From NCBI RefSeq assembly GCF_040654195.1, contig NZ_JBFAHM010000006.1, forward strand, positions 310,001-374,000: a DNA stretch of 64,000 nucleotides. The letters run 5' to 3'. Below are positions 8,015-15,040 of this stretch, piece after piece. This stretch comes from Hamadaea sp013361475 (GTDB taxonomy: Bacteria; Actinomycetota; Actinomycetes; Mycobacteriales; Micromonosporaceae). The notes under the pieces are model-generated. The model was not told the DNA's origin and did not search any database. It saw nothing but the letters and a program-made list of their open reading frames with translations. How positions within the stretch are numbered: position 1 is the first letter of the stretch; the number at the start of each line of letters is the position of its first letter. The translations under genes and the position numbers were made by a program.

Positions 8015-8463
8015 CGGGGTCCCGCCCGGTGCCGCCCGACACGGGCGTAGCCGTCGATGACGTCGAGGTGACCGCGCCGGACGGGCACCGTGGTGGCGTC
8101 CCGCCACGGGATCGTCTGCAGAACCTGGGTCACCTCGAACCGCAGCGCCTCCGCCGTCAGGATGTCGTCGGTCATCCGGGGAAGGACGGCCGTCTCGGTC
8201 AGGTCCTCCTTGGACGGCGTCCACCAGGCGTACACGACCGGGGCCTCCGGCACCTCCTCGAAGCCGTCGGGCAGCGTCTGCAGCGGCGGCAACGCCTTGC
8301 GCTCCACGCGGGAGTCCACCCAGCGCCGGATCTGTTCGGCCTGCCGCCGGACGTCTCGGTGGCGGACGTGGACGACGAGCGCCGTGGCCACCACCGTCAC
8401 CAGGGTGGCCGCACCACAGGACAGACACAGCAGACCGACCGTCACGTTGTCGTTCAGGCTCAC
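8011..8463 (-). CDS. N-terminally anchored membrane protein (module 1), paralogous to 18478-18741
   Basis: 150 residues from GTG 8463. One helix (about 8-33) is followed by a polar segment VRHRDVRRQAEQIRRWVDSR and a cytoplasmic or exported domain of about 95 residues. The first 50 residues align with the small membrane protein of module 2 (TVGLLCLSCGA against TVGQLCLALIA, and a VxHVRxR/AHVRGR turn then an RW motif). Both follow a sigma factor. Overlaps of 4 bases with genes on both sides imply strict co-translation. A role as sigma-associated membrane sensor or anti-sigma is conceivable but unproven. Confidence 0.7.
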   Translation of the reverse strand: MSLNDNVTVGLLCLSCGAATLVTVVATALVVHVRHRDVRRQAEQIRRWVDSRVERKALPPLQTLPDGFEEVPEAPVVYAWWTPSKEDLTETAVLPRMTDDILTAEALRFEVTQVLQTIPWRDATTVPVRRGHLDVIDGYARVGRHRAGPR

Positions 8464-8705
8464 CGGGTTCTCCTTCGCGGTGCGGTGCGGAAGTTGGGTA
8501 CGCGAGCCGCCCGCGCGATCGCGACGACCCGGCTCGGTGAGAGGTCGCCGAGGGCGGCGACGCCGTGCGCACGGAGTGCTTTGACCTCGGCGGTCGGCAG
8601 CTGGACGGCCTGCCGGTACGGCCCACGGTCGGGCGGCGGGATGACCGCCCAGCCCGGCCGGGGGCCGACGCCGATCAGGGGCCGGATCTCACGCAGCATC
8701 GGCAT
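8460..8705 (-). CDS. Small cytoplasmic protein of unknown function (module 1)
   Basis: 81 residues. ATG 8705 overlaps the sigma stop (TGATG), so translation is coupled; GTG 8708 is the alternative. No membrane segment. The C-terminal half contains LPTAEVKALRAHGVAALGDLSPSR..., a pattern reminiscent of a short helix-hairpin-helix, then a basic tail. It has no counterpart in module 2. Not recognised. Confidence 0.6.
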   Translation of the reverse strand: MPMLREIRPLIGVGPRPGWAVIPPPDRGPYRQAVQLPTAEVKALRAHGVAALGDLSPSRVVAIARAARVPNFRTAPRRRTR

Positions 8706-9370
8706 CACCCGGCCAGGGCGGCGCGTTCGACGCCCACGCTCAGCCGCCGGGCCATGGTCCGGCGGGCGCGCATGTTGAGCGCCTTGACCGCGTCCTCGGT
8801 CACGCCCATCCGGACCGCCGCCTCGGGACAGGTCAGCCCGGCGAAGTAGGTCAAGGTGATGGCCTGTCGCTGAGCGGCTGACAACTCCTGGACCGCCCGC
8901 AGTACGACGGCCGACTCCAACCGGGTTACGGCGATCTGCTCGATGTCGGCCGAGTCGTCGATCTGTCCCATGTCCCGGGTCGCGTCACTGAGGACCTCCA
9001 TGCGGAAGCGGCCGGACCGGAAGTGGTCGATCGCCCGGTTGCGGGCGATCGTCATCAGCCAGGCCAGCGGGGGCGCCCCCCGGTAGTTCAGCCGGCCGAT
9101 GCCGCGCAACGCCCGTTCCCAGACGTCGCCGGCCAGATCCTGGGCCAGCTGGACGTGGCCGCAGCGCTGCCACAGGTAGCGGAAGACCTCGGCGTTGTAC
9201 CGCGCGTACAGCTCGCCGAAGGCGCTGACATCGCCCTGTTGGGCCCGCTCGATCAGCGACCACGGGTCGCCGTCGGAATCGGGCAGGGCAGCCCGGTCGC
9301 GTACGCGGCCGGAACCGGAGGGGTGATCGACGGTGCGGGGTGCGGGGTGACGAATGTTCCGCAAGGTCAC
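8705..9370 (-). CDS. ECF-like sigma-70 factor (module 1)
   Basis: 221 residues with a 35-residue extension, sigma region 2 (about 38-110; FGELYARYNAEVFRYLW, LAWLMTIARNRAIDHF) and region 4 (about 155-210; LSAAQRQAITLTYFAGLT, VTEDAVKALNMRARR). GTG 9370 is the only usable start, because the frame is closed by a stop at 9407-9409 and no other start codon lies between. It lacks a good ribosome site and overlaps the stop of a 15-codon leader frame (GTGA), suggesting translational coupling. It is a clear paralogue of the sigma factor at 18738-19388, in the same orientation and with the same neighbour types. Confidence 0.85.
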   Translation of the reverse strand: MTLRNIRHPAPRTVDHPSGSGRVRDRAALPDSDGDPWSLIERAQQGDVSAFGELYARYNAEVFRYLWQRCGHVQLAQDLAGDVWERALRGIGRLNYRGAPPLAWLMTIARNRAIDHFRSGRFRMEVLSDATRDMGQIDDSADIEQIAVTRLESAVVLRAVQELSAAQRQAITLTYFAGLTCPEAAVRMGVTEDAVKALNMRARRTMARRLSVGVERAALAG

Positions 9371-9414
9371 CTCGTCACCACCGGGCTCAGAAGAGCGTTC
9401 TTGTGTTCACGCAC
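9367..9414 (-). CDS. 15-codon leaderless leader frame overlapping sigma start
   Basis: GTG 9414 lies 6 nt after a TACTAT box (9426-9421) and encodes VREHKNALLSPVVTR, ending in a TGA that overlaps the sigma GTG. The layout TA-N4 box, GCATGC, GTG is identical to that of the HTH gene at 19591-19872 in module 2, whose product begins VHEFSK. It may be a regulatory leader peptide or the remnant of that HTH gene. Confidence 0.4.
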   Translation of the reverse strand: MREHKNALLSPVVTR

Positions 9415-9439
9415 GCATGCATAGTAAAGTCATGCATGC
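9415..9439. promoter_or_regulatory. Module operator GCATGC-N13-GCATGC with embedded -10
   Basis: Perfect inverted repeat GCATGCAT-N9-ATGCATGC. The leftward -10 box (TACTAT, 9426-9421) lies at and inside the left arm. The same two GCATGC cores, 19 bp apart centre to centre, occur at 19873-19897 in module 2. Confidence 0.65.
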
Positions 9440-9548
9440 ATGGATCATATCCACCGTTCGAGTGATACCAGCCCGGGATAACCCGAAATGTCCTGCACAC
9501 GTGCAAGAAATACGTCACCATCTCGTGACGAGCGTCTGACCAGGGGCG

Positions 9549-9570
9549 TAAGATCTTGCATGTGAGCAAG
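9549..9570. promoter_or_regulatory. Leaderless promoter and operator of module 1 XRE gene
   Basis: TAAGAT (9549-9554) sits 7 nt before GTG 9562, with GTGACG (9525-9530) 18 nt further upstream as weak -35. The inverted repeat CTTGC-N6-GCAAG (9555-9570) spans the start codon, consistent with autorepression. A related TGCACACGTGCA site lies at about 9493. Confidence 0.5.
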
Positions 9571-10032
9571 AAGCGCCGTGACCCGCAGACACCCTTCGGG
9601 TGGTACCTCCGGGCCCTCATGGAGGCCCACGGTTTCGCCTCCGACGGCGAACTGGCCTCCGCCACCGGCGTCTCCGCTTCGCTCATCTCTCGTTACCAGT
9701 CCGGTGACATCGAGCCCAGCGTGCAGAACCTCCGCCGGCTCGCCCCATATCTGGGGGTCAGCCTCGGGGAGCTGATGGTCGAGGCGAGCCTCGCGACCCG
9801 CGAGGAGCTCGGGATGGTGCCCCGGGCGACGGCGACGACCAAGCTGGACGCCAGCCTCGCGGAGGCGCAGCGCTTGCTGTCGGACCCCACGCGTCCCGAC
9901 TCCGCCAAGGATTATCTGCGCGACACCCTCCGGGGGGCGATCGCGTTCTGGCGGCAGCAGACCGGACTCAAGTCGCCCGCCGAGCCGAGCGCCGCCGAGC
10001 GCGCCGTCGGCCGGGGCGTACGCGCCGCCTGA
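9562..10032 (+). CDS. XRE-family regulator (module 1)
   Basis: 156 residues. Begins SKKRRDPQTPFGWYLRALM, then an HTH (about 15-70; GELASATGVSASLISRYQSG) and a conserved LGELMVEASLATREELGM block, followed by a C-terminal helix pair (DYLRDTLRGAIAFWRQQ). It is paralogous along its whole length to the protein at 20025-20522. GTG 9562 is chosen by that alignment and by the TAAGAT box 7 nt upstream; there is no ribosome site, so it is probably leaderless. It diverges from the sigma operon and probably reads the GCATGC sites between them. Confidence 0.85.
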   Translation: MSKKRRDPQTPFGWYLRALMEAHGFASDGELASATGVSASLISRYQSGDIEPSVQNLRRLAPYLGVSLGELMVEASLATREELGMVPRATATTKLDASLAEAQRLLSDPTRPDSAKDYLRDTLRGAIAFWRQQTGLKSPAEPSAAERAVGRGVRAA

Positions 10033-10387
10033 CTCCTGATTGACAGAGCGTTAGCAACTCCGTCGCGCGTGCGCGTTCCCCTATTTGGACGATCAGCACT
10101 CAGCCGATCGGCAAATCCGTGATGGAAGTTCCACGGATGTCAGCCGAAATCTGCCGGTCGTGTCGTCCCTGACGTCATGATTCGACGTTTGTCCATGCGT
10201 GCACGTGCGACCCCGGCTTGCAACATGGAACTTGCATACGCGGCCAGTCGGGTACGGAGGCCCACCCGAAAGTACGATGTCGCACCGCCTCTGTCGTGAC
10301 GGACGGTGGCTACTCGATCGCGTGGCGGATGCGGACGTCGGCCCGATGGACCGGACGCACCCACCACGCCGCCGGGAGGAGCCAACG
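10033..10387. other. 355-bp non-coding region with small hairpins
   Basis: No gene seen. It holds a palindrome GCCGATCGGC (about 10103), a hairpin ATCCGTG-N10-CACGGAT (10115-10138), and a cluster of TGC/GCA-rich sites near 10193-10240 (ATGCGTGCACGTGCG, CTTGCATACG) resembling the XRE-linked motifs. These may regulate the following membrane-protein gene. Confidence 0.4.
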
Positions 10388-10885
10388 ATGGCGGAGGAGC
10401 GTAAGGAGTCTTGGGCCGGCGTCGGGCCGGTCATCATCACCCAAGCCCCGGAGGCACCGGGGCGCAGCAGCACCGACACGATCATGCGGATCGCCTACGG
10501 AATGGTCTCGGCCCTGGTCGTCAGCCTGGTCTGGATCATCGGCAGCGCAGTCGATCCCGTGGTCAAGGCATGGTCGGTGATCATCGGGCTATCCGTGACC
10601 GCGGCTCTGCTGGCCGGGCACGCCTTGATGGAAGTGGGCCGCGTCCGCCGGGAGATCGTGGTGGCCGAGGCCAGAATGCAGTCGGCGGTGGCCGCGGTGG
10701 CCCAGACCGTCTCGGTCCAGGCCAACCTCGTCGCGCCGCAGCAGCAGCGACAGCGGCCGAATCGCCCCCGGCGCCGGCGCCGGCCGACTCAGCGACGGCC
10801 GAACGCCGACAACCCGGGGCAGATCCTCTCCGACGAGTTTCAGATGTACTTGCAGGGACGTGAGTCCCGCTTCAACGAGCCCTGA
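10388..10885 (+). CDS. Two-helix membrane protein with C-terminal LQGRES motif (module 1)
   Basis: 165 residues from ATG 10388, 7 nt after GGGAGGA. Two membrane helices (about 34-57 and 62-84) are followed by a charged helix (GRVRREIVVAEAR, probably coiled coil), a strongly basic stretch (RPRRRRRPTQRR) and a C-terminus with DEFQMYLQGRES. The paralogue at 20618-21109 keeps the helices, the EVxRVRRExxxxEAR segment and LQGRES. The strict conservation of the last motif suggests a docking or cleavage site. No known family recognised. Confidence 0.78.
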   Translation: MAEERKESWAGVGPVIITQAPEAPGRSSTDTIMRIAYGMVSALVVSLVWIIGSAVDPVVKAWSVIIGLSVTAALLAGHALMEVGRVRREIVVAEARMQSAVAAVAQTVSVQANLVAPQQQRQRPNRPRRRRRPTQRRPNADNPGQILSDEFQMYLQGRESRFNEP

Positions 10886-10918
10886 ACCGGGCGCCGAGCC
10901 GAGCCCGGAACCAGGCGG

Positions 10919-13015
10919 TCACGCTGATCCGGTCGACAGACTCTCCTGACCCTGCTCGGTTCCCAGTTGCCGCCGGGACCTCCGCCCCGGACCGACGTCG
11001 ATCCGGCCCCGGCCGAACGCGTCGATCTGCCCCCAGCGGCCGGGAATGTCGAGCAACGCCAGATGGCCCATGCCGGCCGGCAGGGCCGGGTCGACCACCA
11101 GATGCTCGCCCAGTGGCTCGAGCCCGAGCATGGTACGCAGGAACAGCAGCGGTGCCCCGGTGGACCAGGCCTGCGGGCTGCACGCCGTCGGATATTGCAC
11201 GGGATAGCGGGTCAGGTCGCGTTCGTATCCGCCGAACGCCTCCGGTAGGCGGCCCTCGAAGTACGTCGCGGCGTCCAGGATGCCCGCCGCGATCCGGGCC
11301 GCCTCCCGCTTGAACCCGTACCGGCGCAGACCCCAGGCGATGAACGAGTTGTCGAACGGCCACACCGTGCCGGTGTGGTAGCCGATCGGATTGAACCGCT
11401 GCGCGTCCGTGGCCAGCGTGCGTACGCCCCAACCGGAGAACAGCTGCGGGCTCATCAGGTGCCCGGCGATGGCCTTGGCCTTGCCGTTGTCGACGATGCC
11501 GCTCCACAGCAGATGCCCGATGTTGGACGACAACGCGTCCACCTGGCTGCCGTCCGACTCGACGGCGATGGCGAAGTACCGGCCCTCGGCCACCCAGAAG
11601 TCGCGGTTGAACCGCTTCTTCAGGTCGGCCGCCGACTTCTCCAGCCGATCCGCCAGCGCCGGATCGTTCCACACGGTCCGGGCCAGCCGGGCGCCCCGCA
11701 CCTTCGCGTCGTACGCGTACCCCTGCAGTTCGCAGGTGGCTCGCGGAAAGCCCGGCAGCCGGCCGTCGTGGTACGAGATGGAGTCCCAGGAGTCCTTCCA
11801 GCACTGGTTCTCCAGGCCGGTCTCCTCGTTGCGCCGCTGGTACGAGATGTACCCGTTGCCCATGAGGTCGGCGTACTGGTCGATCCAGTCGAGCGCCGCC
11901 CGCGCCTGGAACTCCAGCGCCTTCACGAGTTTCGTGTCGCCGGTCCACCGCTCGTACTCGTCGAGGAGCACGACGAACAGCGGGGTGGCGTCGGCGTTGC
12001 CGAAGTACGGGCTGTGCGGCTGCTCCTCGAAGGCGGCCGACTCGCCGTACCGCATCTCGTGCAGGATGCGCCCGGGATCCTCGTCCCGGAAGTCGTCGAT
12101 CCGGGTGCCCTGCCGCGCGCCGAGTTCCTTCAGCGTGGTCGCGGCCAGTTCCGGTTCGAACGGCAGCGCCTGGAGGCTCGTGAAGATGCTGTCGCGGCCG
12201 AACATCGTCATGAACCACGGCAGCCCGGCGGCGGGCAGGCTCCGCCCGCCCGAGGTGAGCGGCGAGAATCGCAGCGCGGCCAGGTCGGTCAGGCTGCGTT
12301 GATAGATGTCGGCCAGCGGCCGCCAGTCGCACTCGGTCCGCGGCGCCTGCCGGATCCAGTGCTCCAGGTCGTGCTCGAGGTCGGGCTTGGTCCGGTCCTT
12401 GGCCAGCGTCGCCGGATGGCCGCCGGGGCCGACGATGGCCGCCGCCAGGTGCAGGTCGGTGGTCCACTGCTCGTGCGGCGCGATGTGCAGGAAGAACGAC
12501 ATCCCGTGGTCGTCCATGACAGCCGGGACGGTGCTGGAGATGATCGTCTCGCGGTGGTACGTCTCGCGTTCGTAGCCGCACACCAGCCGGTCGCCGTCGA
12601 GGCGGGTGTAGAGCTTGCCCTTCTTCTCCTGCGCGTTCTTGACGTCGAACAGGTCGGCGAAGTCGCACGCCACGTCCAGCCGCACCGCGAGCTCGACCGC
12701 CTCGTCCGCGTGGTTGAGCAAAGTCAGCTGCTCGTCGAAGCCGCTGGGCGTGACGGTACGCCGCCGGATGACCGACAGTTTCGCGTCGACGTACACCGTG
12801 CCGGTCTCCGGAACCAGGAAGAACCGGGTCTCGAAGTACTGCATGTCGTCGGTGGACAGGGCCTGCAGCCGTTGTCCGTCGACGGTCAGCACCCAGCGGG
12901 ACAGGAATCGGGTGTCCCAGGCGAACAGCCCGTCCGGTTCGGTCGGGCTCGCCTCGATGTCCCCGCGGTCGTCGCTGACCACGAAGGTGTTCCCGTGCAG
13001 GATGCTCACGCTCAT
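10919..13015 (-). CDS. Glycogen debranching enzyme-like (amylo-1,6-glucosidase family)
   Basis: 698 residues. The N-terminal beta-domain (about 1-220; VSILHGNTFVVSDDRGDIE, FAWDTRFLSRW) matches the bacterial debranching N-terminal family. The rest is an (alpha/alpha)6 barrel with PWFMTMFGRDSI (about 280), NADATPLFVVLLDEY, CWKDSWDSI and TGTVWPFDNS. By family it hydrolyses alpha-glucosidic linkages in glycogen-like or storage glucans. Start ATG 13015 overlaps the SCP2-protein stop (ATGA). It ends an operon with an M20 peptidase and the SCP2 protein, an unusual partnership for a glucan enzyme. Confidence 0.85.
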   Translation of the reverse strand: MSVSILHGNTFVVSDDRGDIEASPTEPDGLFAWDTRFLSRWVLTVDGQRLQALSTDDMQYFETRFFLVPETGTVYVDAKLSVIRRRTVTPSGFDEQLTLLNHADEAVELAVRLDVACDFADLFDVKNAQEKKGKLYTRLDGDRLVCGYERETYHRETIISSTVPAVMDDHGMSFFLHIAPHEQWTTDLHLAAAIVGPGGHPATLAKDRTKPDLEHDLEHWIRQAPRTECDWRPLADIYQRSLTDLAALRFSPLTSGGRSLPAAGLPWFMTMFGRDSIFTSLQALPFEPELAATTLKELGARQGTRIDDFRDEDPGRILHEMRYGESAAFEEQPHSPYFGNADATPLFVVLLDEYERWTGDTKLVKALEFQARAALDWIDQYADLMGNGYISYQRRNEETGLENQCWKDSWDSISYHDGRLPGFPRATCELQGYAYDAKVRGARLARTVWNDPALADRLEKSAADLKKRFNRDFWVAEGRYFAIAVESDGSQVDALSSNIGHLLWSGIVDNGKAKAIAGHLMSPQLFSGWGVRTLATDAQRFNPIGYHTGTVWPFDNSFIAWGLRRYGFKREAARIAAGILDAATYFEGRLPEAFGGYERDLTRYPVQYPTACSPQAWSTGAPLLFLRTMLGLEPLGEHLVVDPALPAGMGHLALLDIPGRWGQIDAFGRGRIDVGPGRRSRRQLGTEQGQESLSTGSA

Positions 13016-13398
13016 GACGCACTCCCGCTCGCCTCGAGCGCGGAGACCCGGGAGGCCGGCGGCCCCGGGAAGATCCGCTGCAGTTGAATGGGCAGCTCGA
13101 TGTCGCCTTGGATCGACATCGCGCCGCGCAGCACCGAGGCCATCCCGTTGGCCTCGCCGGTCACGAGGCGGTCGAGCAGATCGTCGGTGATCTGCACGAC
13201 GCAGTCCGCGGGCGCCTTGCCCCGGGCCACCGCCACCTCGCCGTCGCCGAATGTGATCAGCCAGTGCCCGGACGGTTTCCCGGCCAGGTCACCATCGGTG
13301 TGGACGTCGATCCGCAGGGCGCCTGACGCGCCGGCCAGTCGCGGGTCCTGCCCGCGATCGGCCAGCTCCGTGAAGAACGCTTCGGTCGGGTTGCTCAT
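13012..13398 (-). CDS. SCP2 sterol-binding domain protein
   Basis: 128 residues from ATG 13398, 4 bp after the M20 stop. The single domain shows LRIDVHTDGD, GHWLITFGDGEVAVARG, ADCVVQITDDLLDRLVTGE and MSIQGDIELP..., the usual SCP2 order. Members bind hydrophobic ligands or act as accessory domains. Here it is sandwiched between a peptidase and a debranching enzyme with overlapping or near-touching ends. Confidence 0.82.
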   Translation of the reverse strand: MSNPTEAFFTELADRGQDPRLAGASGALRIDVHTDGDLAGKPSGHWLITFGDGEVAVARGKAPADCVVQITDDLLDRLVTGEANGMASVLRGAMSIQGDIELPIQLQRIFPGPPASRVSALEASGSAS

Positions 13399-13402
13399 CC
13401 GG

Positions 13403-14794
13403 TCATCGTCCGGGGCCCCCGCCGCCCGGGTCTTCGCCCGCCATGGGTGAGACACGTCCACATCGTCGCAGGAAGAGGGCCTCGACCAGGGCCATATCGG
13501 CGATCTCGGCCGGATCCACGCTCTCGTCCGGCTCGTGCCGCCGGGTCAGCGGCTCCTCCACTCCGATCAGCAGGATCTCAGCCTCCGGGAAGGCCTCGGC
13601 CAGCCCCACGCAGAGCGGATTGGTGCCGCCCCGGCCGAGTTGGGCGGGCTCCTCGCCGTACACCTCACGCATCGCCTCGGCCAGGGCGGCGTACGCCGGA
13701 CCGCCCGCACGGGCCAGGAACGGCGGGACGGCCGACTCCCGCTCGACGCGTACGTGGGCGCCCCAGGGCACGATCGTGTGCAGATGGCCGACGAGCGCCT
13801 GGGCCGCCTTGACCTCGTCGACGTGCGGCGGTACGCGTAGATCCAGCCGAGCCCGTGCCCACGGCTGGATCATGGCGTGCTCCCCGCGGACGGGGAAGTC
13901 GATGTCGAGCACGGTGATCGCCGGGCGCGCCCAGAGGCTGTCGGCGACCGCGCCATGCCCTAGCAACGCGACGCCGTCCAGCACGGCGGCGTCCTCCCGG
14001 AACCGTGCCGGGGCATAGATCGCGCCCGCCCAGGCACTCATGTTGTCCAGCCCCATGACGTTCGTGTTGCCCGCCGGGTCGCGGAAGCTCGCGAGCATGT
14101 GCAGCAACGCCGCAAGCGCGTCCGGCGCCGGTCCGGCGTACGGGCCGGCCTCGCGTGGCGCGCTGAGCGTCTGCACCGTCACCGACAACGCCACCTGACC
14201 ACGCAGGCTCACCGTGATCGCCGGTACGCCCACCGCCAGGTTCCCCGCGTCGCCGATGACGAACACGTCGGCCGCCAGCAGGTCGGCGTACTCCCCCAGC
14301 GAGTGGGCGAGGCTGCCCGAACCGCGTTCGGCCGAGCCCTCGACGATCACTTTGAGGTTCACCGGCAGCCGCTCGCCCAGCGCGCGTACGGCCGTCAGGT
14401 GCATGAGCAGGTTGCCCTTGCCGTCGGCGGCGCCGCGTCCGTACCAACGGCCGTCCATCTCGGTCAGCTCGAACGGCGGAGTCTTCCAGACTTCCTCGTC
14501 CAGCGCCGGATGAACGTCGTAGTGGGCGTACAACAGGACGGTCGGCGCGGACGGCCCGGCATCGGCGCGTTCGGCGTACACCGCCGGAGCGGCGTCCGGA
14601 ACCGGCACGAGCCGGACATGCGGGAATCCCGCCCCCCGCAAGGTTTCCGCCACCCACTCGGCGGCTCGTTCGCACTCGGCGGCAGTGTGGTCCCCGGACC
14701 CGGCGACCGACCGGATGGCGATCAGTTTGGCCAGATCATCATGGGCGGACGACATCAGATCGTCCACCCGGGCGCGTAACTCGACGGCGTTCAC
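13403..14794 (-). CDS. M20-family metallopeptidase-like protein lacking the catalytic Glu
   Basis: 463 residues from GTG 14794 (AAGGTGG upstream). Metal-site motifs are present: YAHYDVHP (His 91, Asp 93), GRGAADGKG (Asp 124), IGDAG (Asp about 182) and RRHEPDE (His about 420). At the position of EGxEE the sequence reads EGSAERGS (152-159), so the second metal Glu (156) remains but the general-base Glu is Ala 155. The protein may be a zinc-binding non-peptidase or have altered chemistry. It heads the operon with SCP2 and the debranching enzyme. Confidence 0.85.
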   Translation of the reverse strand: MNAVELRARVDDLMSSAHDDLAKLIAIRSVAGSGDHTAAECERAAEWVAETLRGAGFPHVRLVPVPDAAPAVYAERADAGPSAPTVLLYAHYDVHPALDEEVWKTPPFELTEMDGRWYGRGAADGKGNLLMHLTAVRALGERLPVNLKVIVEGSAERGSGSLAHSLGEYADLLAADVFVIGDAGNLAVGVPAITVSLRGQVALSVTVQTLSAPREAGPYAGPAPDALAALLHMLASFRDPAGNTNVMGLDNMSAWAGAIYAPARFREDAAVLDGVALLGHGAVADSLWARPAITVLDIDFPVRGEHAMIQPWARARLDLRVPPHVDEVKAAQALVGHLHTIVPWGAHVRVERESAVPPFLARAGGPAYAALAEAMREVYGEEPAQLGRGGTNPLCVGLAEAFPEAEILLIGVEEPLTRRHEPDESVDPAEIADMALVEALFLRRCGRVSPMAGEDPGGGGPGR

Positions 14795-15040
14795 CTGCCC
14801 ACCTTCGCCGCCCGAACGAGTGCCGACGTCACCCTCGTCAGGTGAAAACGGTTGCGTAGCAACCAAGTTGAGCAAGGCGATAAGTAGGTCCGCCGCGTGA
14901 GCGGGGATGCCAAAACGCATGACCGGAGTCGCCCACGAACGCCACCATATTGGGCTTATGCTACGAAAGCGCCCAGGCTTGGAGCCCGTCGGACTCCCCC
15001 AGCCGGGGCGGTTTCGCTCCCGCGGGGGGTCGGGGACACC

